A stretch of 64,000 bases of DNA from Cytophagales bacterium (lineage in GTDB: Bacteria; Bacteroidota; Bacteroidia; Cytophagales; UBA9547). Positions 17,732 to 25,749 of the stretch are shown here, piece by piece; position 1 is the stretch's first letter, and the number at the start of each line of letters is the position of its first letter. The position numbers were made by a program, and so were the translations under genes. The stretch is from contig JAAFIH010000014.1 in the NCBI GenBank assembly GCA_013297755.1, positions 41,397 to 105,396 on the forward strand, read 5' to 3'. The notes beneath the pieces were generated by a model that made no database searches, was not told where the DNA came from, and saw nothing but the letters and a program-made list of their open reading frames with translations.

Positions 17732-17822
17732 CAATGTCGTTTACTTAAGAATCAGATTATCTTTCTCCTTTGGAGAAAGACTAAGATAGAGGCATTAAAA
17801 AATGCTTAAGTAAACGACATTG
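17732..17822. mobile_element. 91-bp MITE-like element, copy A
   Basis: A 91-bp palindromic element ends in perfect inverted repeats beginning CAATGTCGTTTACTTAAG. Inside are hairpins CTTTCTCC/GGAGAAAG and GCATT/AATGC. It is about 85% identical, with no gaps, to 49900-49990. The ten bases on either side (AATCCTATTT and ATACCTATAT) agree at 7 positions and may be a decayed target duplication. It has no coding capacity and is intergenic, between the helicase gene and a Uma2 gene. Confidence 0.85.
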
Positions 17823-17851
17823 ATACCTATATTGGATATTATATAATTTTA

Positions 17852-18448
17852 TTACTTTTTATAAAGTTCTATCAAATGAATTTCAAAATCTTTTAATACA
17901 GTATGCCCTTTCAATTTTTCATCAAAAGGGACAACAATTTCTTGATTTTTAAAATAAACATAAGTTTGATTTTCTCCTGGATTAATAAGCCAAGCCAATT
18001 GGCATCCATTATCCATCCATTCTTTCATTTTATTTTTTAGAACTACCAAATTATCAGACGTAGATTTTATTTCTATGACAAAATCAGGGCACAAAGGTGG
18101 GAATTGTTCTTTTTCTGTATTGGATAATTCATTCCACCTTTCATTTTGAATCCATGCTGCATCAGGAGAACGCACTGCTGAACTTGGAAGCCTAAAAGCT
18201 GTGGAAGAATCAAAACATATACCATTTTTTGCTACTCTATTCCAAATACCTAATTCTACATTTATTTCATGATTATAATAACCTGTTTTTCCTCCTGTAT
18301 TTGACATAACTATAATATTGGATTGAGCATCCCTTTCAAATTTTAAATTCCTATTATCCAAACAAAAATGATAAAATTCTTCATCTGAAAAACTTCCTAA
18401 ATGATGTGTATCTAAAACAATTGAACCTAATTCTTCAAGCATATTCAT
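17852..18448 (-). CDS. Uma2 family (DUF820) nuclease
   Basis: A 198-residue Uma2 protein with a full active-site pattern: RSPDAAWI near residue 92, CPDFVIEIKSTSDNLVVLKNK near 118-138 (Asp, then Glu-x-Lys, shown in part), and GCQLAWLINP. The N-terminal half contains VELGIWNRVAKNG and a NTGGKTGYYNHEI loop. In contrast to the Uma2 gene at 12691-13311, the ExK motif is intact here. Function is unknown. It stands alone downstream of the ATPase gene and is separated from the helicase by the 91-bp repeat. Confidence 0.85.
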   Translation of the reverse strand: MNMLEELGSIVLDTHHLGSFSDEEFYHFCLDNRNLKFERDAQSNIIVMSNTGGKTGYYNHEINVELGIWNRVAKNGICFDSSTAFRLPSSAVRSPDAAWIQNERWNELSNTEKEQFPPLCPDFVIEIKSTSDNLVVLKNKMKEWMDNGCQLAWLINPGENQTYVYFKNQEIVVPFDEKLKGHTVLKDFEIHLIELYKK

Positions 18449-18519
18449 GTTACTTCCTATATTAAAACACTACTAATATACAATATATTTTTAATTTTGG
18501 ATACTCGCTAATAAAATTA

Positions 18520-19716
18520 TTACCTCATCAACCCAAACAACCAAAGAGGTATTTTATTGCCATAACCCACTTCTATATCGTCCATAGCAATATAGGCACT
18601 GGGCAAGTTTTTTACTTGTTTGAAAGTTTTGTTTTTGCCACCTACTTCAAATATATACTTATGATCAATCAGAAAATCGCCAGCAGGTGTATAACTCACA
18701 TGGTGAACTGCATTGAGTTGATTGTAAAAAAATGTTTCTCTCAACATACCTTTTTCGGGTTTTGCTCCTAAAAGGGCATACGCCAAAGAACAATTTTCTA
18801 AATAAATCATTTCAGGTTTCGACATGGCACTCAGGCCTTTTTCGTCAGAAATCAATGTATTAATCAACCTCGAGCGTTCCAACAAATCAATATAGCGATA
18901 TACATTTTTTCTATCAGTGCCAATTTTTGCGGCCAAATCGTTGATATTGGGCTTGAATGGTACAGATGCACTGATGGCAACCAATAGCTTTTTAATTTTC
19001 AAACCTGCACTGAAATCAATGCCCGAAACTGCAACTAAGTCGTTTTCTACTATAAGATTGATGGTAGCACGTAATTTTTCATAAAATGTAGTTTTGCCTT
19101 CTAACGAATAAGGATAAGAACCATATTTAAAAAAAGTTTCAAAGTATTTATATGGTTTAAAACCAGATTCTATTATTTTTTCGGCAATGGCTACATGATT
19201 TGTTACTAAGTCTTCGAGTGCTATTTTTTCAAATGCTATGTTATGTTCGTAATGTAAATATTCTCTAAACGACATGGTTTCGAGTTTATACACTATGGCT
19301 CTTCTGCTCAAATCTCCTGCTGTTTTTGCCATTTCGAGTACAGATGAGCCTGTAAACATGACATGCAGTTCTGGTAAAATATCATAAATATTTTTGAGTT
19401 CAATAGACCAAGTTTCGTATTTGTGTACTTCGTCTAAAAACAAATATTTGCCCCCTCTTTTTACATACTCTGTGGCTAATCCTAATAAAGTGTGTGAGGA
19501 AAAATATAAATGATCGAGCGAAATGTATAAACCCTCGCTGCTATCAACTGCTTTTTCCTTTAATTTTTGTAATAATAAAGTAGTTTTACCAACACCACGA
19601 GCTCCAGTAAGCCCTATTAACCTTTCAGAATCTTCTACACTTGGGTAGAGATATCGTTTAAATCTAAGATCAGCAAAACGTAGTTTTCGTTCTGATGCTT
19701 CTACAATTTCTTCCAT
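18520..19716 (-). CDS. AAA ATPase with DUF4143-like C-terminal domain
   Basis: A 398-residue ATPase. Walker A is GARGVGKTTLLL near residues 38-49, Walker B is YLFLDEVHKYETW near 91-103, and a sensor region MFTGSSVLEM follows. The C-terminal half has the NINDLAAKIGTDRKNVYRYIDLLE helix-turn-helix-like segment (shown in part) and a FEVGGKNKTFKQVKNL end, typical of the archaeal-like AAA_14/DUF4143 family whose C-terminal domain resembles a PD-(D/E)XK fold. Cellular role is unknown. A good Bacteroidetes-type promoter lies directly upstream, so it may be transcribed on its own. Confidence 0.85.
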   Translation of the reverse strand: MEEIVEASERKLRFADLRFKRYLYPSVEDSERLIGLTGARGVGKTTLLLQKLKEKAVDSSEGLYISLDHLYFSSHTLLGLATEYVKRGGKYLFLDEVHKYETWSIELKNIYDILPELHVMFTGSSVLEMAKTAGDLSRRAIVYKLETMSFREYLHYEHNIAFEKIALEDLVTNHVAIAEKIIESGFKPYKYFETFFKYGSYPYSLEGKTTFYEKLRATINLIVENDLVAVSGIDFSAGLKIKKLLVAISASVPFKPNINDLAAKIGTDRKNVYRYIDLLERSRLINTLISDEKGLSAMSKPEMIYLENCSLAYALLGAKPEKGMLRETFFYNQLNAVHHVSYTPAGDFLIDHKYIFEVGGKNKTFKQVKNLPSAYIAMDDIEVGYGNKIPLWLFGLMR

Positions 19717-19735
19717 ATTATTAGTATATTTTGCA

Positions 19736-19767
19736 CAAAGATACTAAATTGTTTTTTAAATTTACAA
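19736..19767 (-). promoter_or_regulatory. Bacteroidetes-type promoter for the AAA ATPase gene
   Basis: On the minus strand TATCTTTG (19743-19736) matches the -7 consensus TAnnTTTG. A TTG lies 21 bases upstream (19767-19765), the usual -33 spacing. The -7 box is 20 bases from the ATG. Confidence 0.55.
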
Positions 19768-19968
19768 AATAATAATAAAAATGTTTATAATAAGAACGAA
19801 TAGTATTATTGTTTTATCGAATACCAAAATATATTTTTGTTTTTATAAATAACATAAATATATTTATGTTCTAAAAAATAACACTTTTGGTGTTTTGTTC
19901 TAAAATAAAATTAATGTTATAATGTGCTGATATACAAATACTTAACATAGAAATATGATTGTTTTTTT

Positions 19969-20826
19969 TTATACTGTATCAATAAAAGTTTTTTCTACTT
20001 TATTAAATATAAAAACCCCTAAAATGGCTATAATTATAGTAGATAAGCTGGCCATTGCAAAACTCATCCAATCAAAACTGCCACTGCCTAGAAACCCAAA
20101 TCGCATAGTTTCTATGATTATTGTCATTGGGTTTAGGGCTATAATCCATTTATATTTCTCTGGAGCAGCCGAAAGTGGATAAATCACTGTGGTAGCATAC
20201 ATCAATAATTGCACGCCAAAAGTGAGCAAAAAACTCAAATCACGATATTTGGTAGTGAGAGCAGAAATAATCATTCCTAAACCAAGCCCAAGCAATGCCA
20301 TAAGCAAAACCAACACAGGAAAAAGCAAAATGAGTGAATTAGGATTGAAACTTGCTCCAATCATTTTAAAATAAATGATTCCAAATATAAAAAGTACAAA
20401 CTGAACCCCAAATTTGATGAGGTTAGACATCACAATACTCAAAGGCATGATCAAACGTGGAAAATATACTTTTCCAAAAATACTGGCATTGTCTTTGAAA
20501 ACAGTGGAAGTTTTAGTAAGACATTCAGCAAAATAATTCCAACAAGTGATGCCAGCCAAATAAAACAATGGTTGTGGAAGCCCATCTGTGCTTATGCCTG
20601 CCAAATTTCCAAACACAAAAGTAAAAGTGATGGTAGTAAAAACGGGTTGGACAAAAAACCATATAGGTCCAAAAATAGTTTGTTTGTAAAAAGACACAAA
20701 ATCTCGCCTTACCATCAATAATAGTAAATCTCTATAATGCCATAAATCTTTTAAAGGAAGCTCAAAAAGCGAACTTTGTGGCTTTATGATGGTGTCCCAG
20801 TGTGTATTTGATTGGTTTGTGTTCAA
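19969..20826 (-). CDS. wzm: Polysaccharide ABC transporter permease (Wzm-like, ABC-2)
   Basis: A 285-residue ABC-2 permease. The N-terminal part has the export-family pattern WHYRDLLLLMVRRDFVSFYK before the first membrane span, QTIFGPIWFFVQPVFTT, and then about six hydrophobic segments. The later loop LSAAPEKYKWIIALNPMT is typical of Wzm/TagG/KpsM proteins. It would form the channel for the lipid-linked polysaccharide, powered by the Wzt-like ATPase at 8610-9878. Wzm and Wzt genes are normally adjacent; here a block of about 10 kb of accessory genes lies between them. Confidence 0.9.
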   Translation of the reverse strand: MNTNQSNTHWDTIIKPQSSLFELPLKDLWHYRDLLLLMVRRDFVSFYKQTIFGPIWFFVQPVFTTITFTFVFGNLAGISTDGLPQPLFYLAGITCWNYFAECLTKTSTVFKDNASIFGKVYFPRLIMPLSIVMSNLIKFGVQFVLFIFGIIYFKMIGASFNPNSLILLFPVLVLLMALLGLGLGMIISALTTKYRDLSFLLTFGVQLLMYATTVIYPLSAAPEKYKWIIALNPMTIIIETMRFGFLGSGSFDWMSFAMASLSTIIIAILGVFIFNKVEKTFIDTV

Positions 20827-20932
20827 AATTAGTTTTTAGTTTTTTAAATATTTTCTCCTAAAGCAAAAATTATAGATTTAATTTATTAGTATAATTGAAT
20901 TTTTGTAATTGGTTTATATTGTTTGGAATAAT

Positions 20933-21394
20933 TTAAAATTTGTAAGAATAATTTAAGTCGACTTTTTCTTTTTTTCTGAGAAACTTCTCAAGATTACATT
21001 TAAAGGTTTCATAGTTCCAACAATTTATTGAATAAATGAAAGTTTTTTTTGAATCTTTATGATAAAGAATGATGTGATTTTGCCTTTCGTTCATTTCTTC
21101 CCAATCCATTAATTCAGAGAACTTAATTTTATAAGTTTTAAACAAAAGAATTCGTTTTATTAATATTTCAGTGCTGTTGCTATAAATTAATCTGAAAGAA
21201 AATAAGATGTAAATGTTTGCAAAAAAGAATCCTAAAATAATTAATAGTCCTATTACAAAATTTATAATTTCTTCATTCTCAAACGGAAACTTATTTAGTA
21301 AAACCTGTATTACCTCTTTAATCAAATATGTGCTTAAGCAAAAAAAAAGGATAGAAAAAAAGGATTCAGATATTAATCTTAAAGTCTTGTTCAA
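20933..21394 (-). CDS. Hypothetical membrane protein
   Basis: A 153-residue protein of unknown family. Two hydrophobic segments are visible (about residues 8-28 and 45-70), followed by a soluble part with FKTYKIKFSELMDWEEMNERQ that resembles a small bacterial PH-like domain attached to membrane spans, though this is a guess. It lies 11 bp downstream of the 122-residue gene at 21406-21774 and probably belongs to the same transcript. Confidence 0.55.
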   Translation of the reverse strand: MNKTLRLISESFFSILFFCLSTYLIKEVIQVLLNKFPFENEEIINFVIGLLIILGFFFANIYILFSFRLIYSNSTEILIKRILLFKTYKIKFSELMDWEEMNERQNHIILYHKDSKKTFIYSINCWNYETFKCNLEKFLRKKEKVDLNYSYKF

Positions 21395-21405
21395 ACTGTT
21401 TTTGT

Positions 21406-21774
21406 TTACAGATTATCTTCTCTCTCATACCCTTCCAACTCTTCTTCCCAACTTTCGTGATGAAGATTGTCGAAATACAATGCCTCTACTTCTTTTTGGT
21501 CTATAGAAGAGACTTTAAAATAATCAATTTTGGCGTTGTATAACTTAGCTGCTTCTGCTTGAAACACTTGATACATTGTCCAAACCATCAAATCGCCATA
21601 GGTGTCATCTTCTCCAACAGTTTCTTGCACTTGATCCCATTTTTTCTCCATTTTTCGAGAATAGAAATTGTCTTCTGTAAAAATAGTACTGCCATCAGTG
21701 ATTTCTGCATCGGAGAAATTGATGTTGTTTCCCCATAATGGCAATATTCTATCGTATATTTCTTTGAATTTCAA
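21406..21774 (-). CDS. Hypothetical acidic protein
   Basis: A 122-residue acidic soluble protein of no recognised family, starting MKFKEIYDRILPLWGNNINF and ending in a Glu-rich tail (ESWEEELEGYERED). It has many aromatic residues and no signal peptide. Size, acidity and placement beside two small membrane proteins would fit an immunity protein of a contact-dependent or polymorphic toxin system, but no toxin gene is visible, so this is only a suggestion. Confidence 0.55.
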   Translation of the reverse strand: MKFKEIYDRILPLWGNNINFSDAEITDGSTIFTEDNFYSRKMEKKWDQVQETVGEDDTYGDLMVWTMYQVFQAEAAKLYNAKIDYFKVSSIDQKEVEALYFDNLHHESWEEELEGYEREDNL

Positions 21775-21781
21775 TTAGTTA

Positions 21782-22363
21782 TTACGTTTTTTTTGAAGTG
21801 TTTCCAAAATGGAAATAGTTGGTTCTTTCTATTAAAAATAACAAAGTGGTCAAAAGATATAATCCAATTGTAATCCAAAATCCAAATTGTAATGTCGAAT
21901 ATTTAGAGATGCCTAAAAGTATAAGTAAAAAAAGTCCTAAGATTAATAGTTTGTAATCTTCAAATGCAATAACTTTAATTTTTAAAAATAATTTTAATCC
22001 CAACAGCCATAGTATTAAAAACGAGAAAAATATATAAAAATATTGATTTTCAAAGCCTATATATAAATATCCAAAACCAGATAAATTTTCGTCATCTGGA
22101 GAAATGAAAACTTTATAACAATATAAAGAAACTAAATCGAATTTAGAAGTATCTGTGTCGCTTAAAATTGTTGAATCTGATTTTAAAGATGTTGTATCTA
22201 AAACATGAACAGATTGAACAATGTTTGTATCGATTGTATTATCTGACACCTCAGTAGCACGTTCTGTTTTTTTTAATCCAGCGCAATTAGGAGGTAAAAA
22301 AGGAAGAAAAAATCCTAAAAATGTTAAAATTACTAATGCTTTTTTTAATTTATTCATTTTCAT
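21782..22363 (-). CDS. Hypothetical multi-span membrane protein
   Basis: A 193-residue protein of unknown family. It has an N-terminal hydrophobic segment (ALVILTFLGFFLPFLPP, residues 9-25) that may be a signal anchor, then a polar Thr/Ser/Asp-rich stretch to about residue 85. Three hydrophobic segments follow: FYIFFSFLILWLLGLKLFL, LLILGLFLLILLGI and WITIGLYLLTTLLFLI. It lies 7 bp upstream of the 122-residue gene, so the three genes at 20933-22363 look like one small transcript. Confidence 0.55.
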   Translation of the reverse strand: MKMNKLKKALVILTFLGFFLPFLPPNCAGLKKTERATEVSDNTIDTNIVQSVHVLDTTSLKSDSTILSDTDTSKFDLVSLYCYKVFISPDDENLSGFGYLYIGFENQYFYIFFSFLILWLLGLKLFLKIKVIAFEDYKLLILGLFLLILLGISKYSTLQFGFWITIGLYLLTTLLFLIERTNYFHFGNTSKKT

Positions 22364-22381
22364 TAGTCAATAGACTATCAA

Positions 22382-22445
22382 TTATTTATTCAAAAATAAC
22401 TTTTCATATTGTTCAATCCACTGAGAAGGAGTTTTATATAAAACT
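22382..22445 (-). pseudogene. Duplicated 3'-end fragment of the DUF1801 gene
   Basis: Read leftwards this gives TPSQWIEQYEKLFLNK and a stop, close to the C-terminus TTSQWIEQYEILFVKK of the intact DUF1801 gene at 24651-25106. At DNA level 22402-22432 matches 24671-24701 at 29 of 31 positions. The restriction-modification cluster (22464-24654) lies exactly between the two copies. Confidence 0.8.
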
Positions 22446-22463
22446 ATTTTAAAAGATGTATTT

Positions 22464-23108
22464 TTACTCATTATCAAACAAATCAGCTGGGTTTATTTTG
22501 AATTGAAGCATATTGGCGGTATGTCTTCCACCATCTCCACCTTTTCTTTGCATGGTTATTTTCCCTATTTTAAAGTTACCTCGTTTGGTTATTTCAATTT
22601 CTCCATTTCCAAAATAGTTAAGGCAATAATTCATAGGTTTTAATATCCAACGTGAATTTGTTTTATTTTTTTGAGCTACAAGCATCCATTCTGCTGCAAA
22701 CTGTCCTCTGCCTTTTAAAATATCTGAAACTATCAAAGCCTTATTTTTATTCAACCAAGCTAATAACTCTGACAATTCGTTTTCCGAAAACTCACTGGCA
22801 AACATTCGTCTTTTGTCTTTAGGATTAGAAATATTAGGTGCTATTTCGCCAGTATATCGCTTAATTATTGAAGTTATTTCAAGTGGAATATTCCACATTT
22901 CTAGGTATTTATCAACCCATCTTTTATCTATTTGGTTAAATCCTTTGGGGTTGCTTACTAATTTTACTTGTAAATTTTGAGCATCAATGGCTTTTTTTAG
23001 TTTTATAGTTACTTGAGCCTGAATATCTGTTTTGAAACCACTTAATTTTATTGCTTTTACATATTCGATTTGTTTTAAATCATATTGCATTAGGATTAAT
23101 AAATACAT
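22464..23108 (-). CDS. HinP1I-like type II restriction endonuclease (GCGC), lacking the usual N-terminus
   Basis: The 214-residue product closely resembles R.HinP1I, which recognises GCGC. Matching landmarks are FKTDIQAQV with the catalytic Asp, NLQVKLVSNPKGFNQIDKRW with the Gln-x-Lys pair, KDKRRMFASEFSE, GRGQFAAEWMLVAQK, and the C-terminal QRKGGDGGRHTANMLQFKI. The natural start is probably the Met of MQYDLKQIEY (23090). As remembered, R.HinP1I has about 40 more residues before that point, and these are missing here, with no equivalent in any frame just upstream. The catalytic core is intact, but folding or activity without the N-terminal helices is uncertain. Confidence 0.85.
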   Translation of the reverse strand: MYLLILMQYDLKQIEYVKAIKLSGFKTDIQAQVTIKLKKAIDAQNLQVKLVSNPKGFNQIDKRWVDKYLEMWNIPLEITSIIKRYTGEIAPNISNPKDKRRMFASEFSENELSELLAWLNKNKALIVSDILKGRGQFAAEWMLVAQKNKTNSRWILKPMNYCLNYFGNGEIEITKRGNFKIGKITMQRKGGDGGRHTANMLQFKINPADLFDNE

Positions 23109-23274
23109 TTATTTGTATTTGTATATATTCCTCAAGATTATAAAATAAAATAGCATCTATGCTTTTTTTATAGCATATTCTTTTAGACTTTACAATGTTT
23201 TCATTCTCAAAATAAAATTTTAAATTATTACAATTAGGCATATTAACTAGTATTTCATAATTATTAGAAATCAT
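23080..23274 (-). CDS. Small open frame between two nuclease genes
   Basis: A 64-residue frame with no recognised family, starting MISNNYEILVNMPNCNNLKF. It overlaps the start of the HinP1I-like gene by 29 bp and the end of the DUF3883 gene by 4 bp, so spacing fits an operon gene. It does not look like a helix-turn-helix control protein, nor like the missing N-terminus of the endonuclease. It may be real or just filler DNA at a rearrangement junction. Confidence 0.35.
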   Translation of the reverse strand: MISNNYEILVNMPNCNNLKFYFENENIVKSKRICYKKSIDAILFYNLEEYIQIQINVFINPNAI

Positions 23275-24005
23275 ATATATGTGTTGTATGTAGTTTGTAT
23301 AATTTCTTTTTTGACTTCTTTAAATTTTAGCCTTGAATTAAGTGGGTCGAATACAAAATCATGCTTAGGTTTCTCTTTAAAATTAGTTACAACAAACAAA
23401 CAATATTTTGTTTTTAATATTTTTGCTACGTCAAATTCTTTTTCTGTTAGTTGTATATTTCCATTAAAATCATTGAGGCCTTTTACTTCAATGCAATAAA
23501 ATTCTTCTAAGTGTGATAATTTATAATCAAAACCACAAGCTAACAAAGTAGTGTCAATAATTTCAAAAAGGTTAAAAATTTCAATTTTTTTAAACTCTAA
23601 TTTAAAATATTCCTCAGCTGCCTTACCAGTTACGAGTCTTTTAGATATGCTTTCAGAATAATCTTTTTTTTCAATATAAATTCCATGTTTTTCTAATTCA
23701 TAATTAGGAATAAAAAATGATTTAACTAAATCAGAAAACTGAAAAAAATCTACATTCAAATATTCTTCATAGTAAACTTTACAATAATCTCTAATTGGTC
23801 TTTTATACCATCCTTTTCTATTATTTGGAAAAAGTGGATCAAACTCATCTCTGTAGTTTTTTATTGATGCTGGTTTTACACCTAGAGAATATCCAAGAAT
23901 ATTAAAAGCTTGTTGATAAGTACTCAAATCTAACTCTTTTAATCCCATTTCACTGTATTTAGAAAGATAAAGTCCAGTTAATATTGATTTAGTTCTTATG
24001 TTCAT
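23271..24005 (-). CDS. DUF3883-domain putative restriction endonuclease
   Basis: A 244-residue protein. The N-terminal half has a helical DNA-binding-like part with LGVKPASIKNYRDEFDPLFP and NNRKGW. The C-terminal half has a nuclease-like DUF3883 domain: TGKAAEEYFKLEFKK, CGFDYKL, then FYCIEVKGLNDF with an Asp ... Glu-x-Lys active-site pattern and AKILKTKYCLFVVTNF. Such proteins are found as restriction subunits next to C5 methyltransferases. Here it overlaps the truncated methyltransferase gene by 17 bp and is followed by the HinP1I-like gene, so one methyltransferase has two nuclease-type neighbours. Confidence 0.78.
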   Translation of the reverse strand: MNIRTKSILTGLYLSKYSEMGLKELDLSTYQQAFNILGYSLGVKPASIKNYRDEFDPLFPNNRKGWYKRPIRDYCKVYYEEYLNVDFFQFSDLVKSFFIPNYELEKHGIYIEKKDYSESISKRLVTGKAAEEYFKLEFKKIEIFNLFEIIDTTLLACGFDYKLSHLEEFYCIEVKGLNDFNGNIQLTEKEFDVAKILKTKYCLFVVTNFKEKPKHDFVFDPLNSRLKFKEVKKEIIQTTYNTYI

Positions 24006-24654
24006 TTTTTTTATAAATCTCTATATCACTTCTTACTATAACTTTTACATTTTGAGGTTTATCCTCCAAAATATCACTTAAACAGACTGGTTCATTTTTA
24101 GGTTTTGGAAACTGAAAATTTTTAGAATTAATAGTGTTGTTGAAAGCTACTATATAAATACGCTCTCTGTTTTGAGGTAATCCAAAATTACTAGCATTAA
24201 ATATTTTTGTAAAAATGGTATAATTTAGCACTTGAAGTGTTTTTATGATTGTATTTAGGGTTTTGCCATCATCATGAGCAGCTAATTTTTTTACATTCTC
24301 CAAAAATAATACTTTTGGAGAATGATGTTTTACAATTCGAGCAATATCAAAAAATAATTTTCCTCTAATGTCATCAAAGCCTTTTTGTTTACCTGATATA
24401 GAAAATGCTTGACAAGGAAATCCACCACATAATATATCATTTATAGCAATTTCCTTTTCATCAATTTTTGTTATATCTCCGTTGGCTTTTAGATTAAAAT
24501 TTTGTTGGTATGTTTCAGCTGCAAAATTATCCCACTCTGAAGCAAAAACACACTTTGCTCCTAATGAATCTAAAGCCAAGTGAAATCCGCCAATACCAGC
24601 AAAAAGGTCTATATAGGTATATTTTTCAAGATTTTTATTTGTAATATCAATCAC
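23989..24654 (-). CDS. HhaI-type C5-cytosine DNA methyltransferase, truncated
   Basis: The 221-residue product is very close to the N-terminal two thirds of M.HhaI (GCGC): motif I DLFAGIGGFHLAL, motif IV GGFPCQAFSISGKQKGF with the catalytic Cys, motif VI ENVKKLAAHD and motif VIII PQNRERIYIV. M.HhaI has 327 residues. Here the frame stops soon after motif VIII, so most of the target recognition domain and motifs IX-X are absent. It starts at a GTG overlapping the DUF1801 stop codon (GTGA). It may be inactive, or be one half of a split methyltransferase as in M.AquI, although no second half is visible nearby. Confidence 0.88.
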   Translation of the reverse strand: MIDITNKNLEKYTYIDLFAGIGGFHLALDSLGAKCVFASEWDNFAAETYQQNFNLKANGDITKIDEKEIAINDILCGGFPCQAFSISGKQKGFDDIRGKLFFDIARIVKHHSPKVLFLENVKKLAAHDDGKTLNTIIKTLQVLNYTIFTKIFNASNFGLPQNRERIYIVAFNNTINSKNFQFPKPKNEPVCLSDILEDKPQNVKVIVRSDIEIYKKNEHKN

Positions 24655-25106
24655 TTTTTTACAAACAATATTTCATATTGCTCAATCCACTGAGAAGTAG
24701 TCATTTTTTTGCATAATTCTGCCATCAAAGCCAATGGAATATCTTCAGCTTTTTTAAAACGAATGCAAGATTTGCCAATATCCAACTTTTTTGTGCTATG
24801 TTTTTCCCATTCAGCCATAAACCAATCCAGCAATTCTCCTCTGTACATACCCATGTGATAGATAGAAATATGACTTTTTTGAGAAGCTATTTGTATAAAA
24901 GGCAAAGGCAATTTTGTATCACAATGATAGCCTTTGGGATACAAACTATGTGGAACTACATATCCAATCATGCCATAACTCATCGTTTCTTCAAACCCTT
25001 TTGGAAGGTTTTCTGAAATGGTTTTACGCAAAGCAGCAATAATTTCTTTTCTGTCTTCTGGCAGATTATCTATGTATTCTTGTATGGTTGTAGGTTTTGA
25101 AGTCAT
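24651..25106 (-). CDS. DUF1801 domain protein
   Basis: A 151-residue protein of the DUF1801 (YdhG-like) family: TIQEYIDNLPEDRKEIIAAL at the start, EETMSYGMIGYVVP, LPFIQIASQKSHISIYHMG, and KKLDIGKSCIRFKKAEDIP. The fold is a small alpha/beta domain of unknown function, common in Bacteroidetes. The gene sits 4 bp downstream of an AbiEii-type gene. Its 3' end is duplicated at 22382-22432, on the far side of the restriction-modification cluster. Confidence 0.85.
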   Translation of the reverse strand: MTSKPTTIQEYIDNLPEDRKEIIAALRKTISENLPKGFEETMSYGMIGYVVPHSLYPKGYHCDTKLPLPFIQIASQKSHISIYHMGMYRGELLDWFMAEWEKHSTKKLDIGKSCIRFKKAEDIPLALMAELCKKMTTSQWIEQYEILFVKK

Positions 25107-25110
25107 AGCT

Positions 25111-25749
25111 TTATAAAACTTCTAGTGATTTATTTATTAGAAAATCTTTGATTTCTTGATCAGAAGGGGGATTAGGAATCAAATATTCCACATCTTCTGA
25201 GTAATTTATATCATTATGATATTGCAATTGACTTCTAAATAATTTTTCTGAAAATTGAGTTGGGAAAAGTTCCAATGTTCTATTTGAAATTTCGTTAATG
25301 TTAAAATGAAATCTAATCAAAAAGTATAAATCAACATAATCTTTCCATTTAGACCTTCTTCCGAGAGCAAATGCTTTCATAGCAGCTAAATCAAGCAAGT
25401 TTGGCATTGAAATCATATCTTTTAGTAATATTTCATGCTTAATGTCATACATATACTCAAAAAAAGTAAATTTTACTCCATTTAAGTTGTAATGCATTTG
25501 GTCGGAGGCTTCATGAATTAAATCAACTTTAAAATTTGATTTATAAATTAAATCTCTTACTCTTTTTTTATTTATTTTTGATTTTGTGAATAAGTCAAAG
25601 TCAATAGATTTTCGATGCCCAATATGTAAAGCAATGGCAGTTCCTCCGACCAAATAAAAACTTCGTTTAAAGTTTTTAATAAATGGTAGTAAACTCAATT
25701 GATTAGGCTGCAGTATGTTGAGGTGCATATTTATTAAAAAAGTTTTCAA
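25111..25749 (-). CDS. AbiEii-type nucleotidyltransferase toxin (second copy)
   Basis: A 212-residue nucleotidyltransferase of the AbiEii group. Motifs are FYLVGGTAIALHIGHR at residues 31-46 and SIDFDLF with Asp50 and Asp52, followed by the LLDLAAMKAFALGRRSKWKDYVD stretch (shown in part) in the centre. The start is uncertain: ATG codons at residue 1 and residue 8 (MHLNILQPNQ) both fit. The gene overlaps the end of the upstream partner gene by 47 bp, the same overlap seen in the first AbiEii-type pair at 10732-11668, although the two toxins are clearly divergent. Confidence 0.83.
   Translation of the reverse strand: MKTFLINMHLNILQPNQLSLLPFIKNFKRSFYLVGGTAIALHIGHRKSIDFDLFTKSKINKKRVRDLIYKSNFKVDLIHEASDQMHYNLNGVKFTFFEYMYDIKHEILLKDMISMPNLLDLAAMKAFALGRRSKWKDYVDLYFLIRFHFNINEISNRTLELFPTQFSEKLFRSQLQYHNDINYSEDVEYLIPNPPSDQEIKDFLINKSLEVL

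Noticed and set aside
17732..17822. Reading the 91-bp palindromes as CRISPR repeats
   Set aside because: There are only two copies, 32 kb apart, with no spacer-repeat periodicity and no cas genes.
23080..23274. The 64-residue frame as the missing C-terminus of the HhaI-like methyltransferase or missing N-terminus of the endonuclease
   Set aside because: Neither motif IX/X of C5 methylases nor the N-terminal helices of HinP1I could be recognised in any of its frames.
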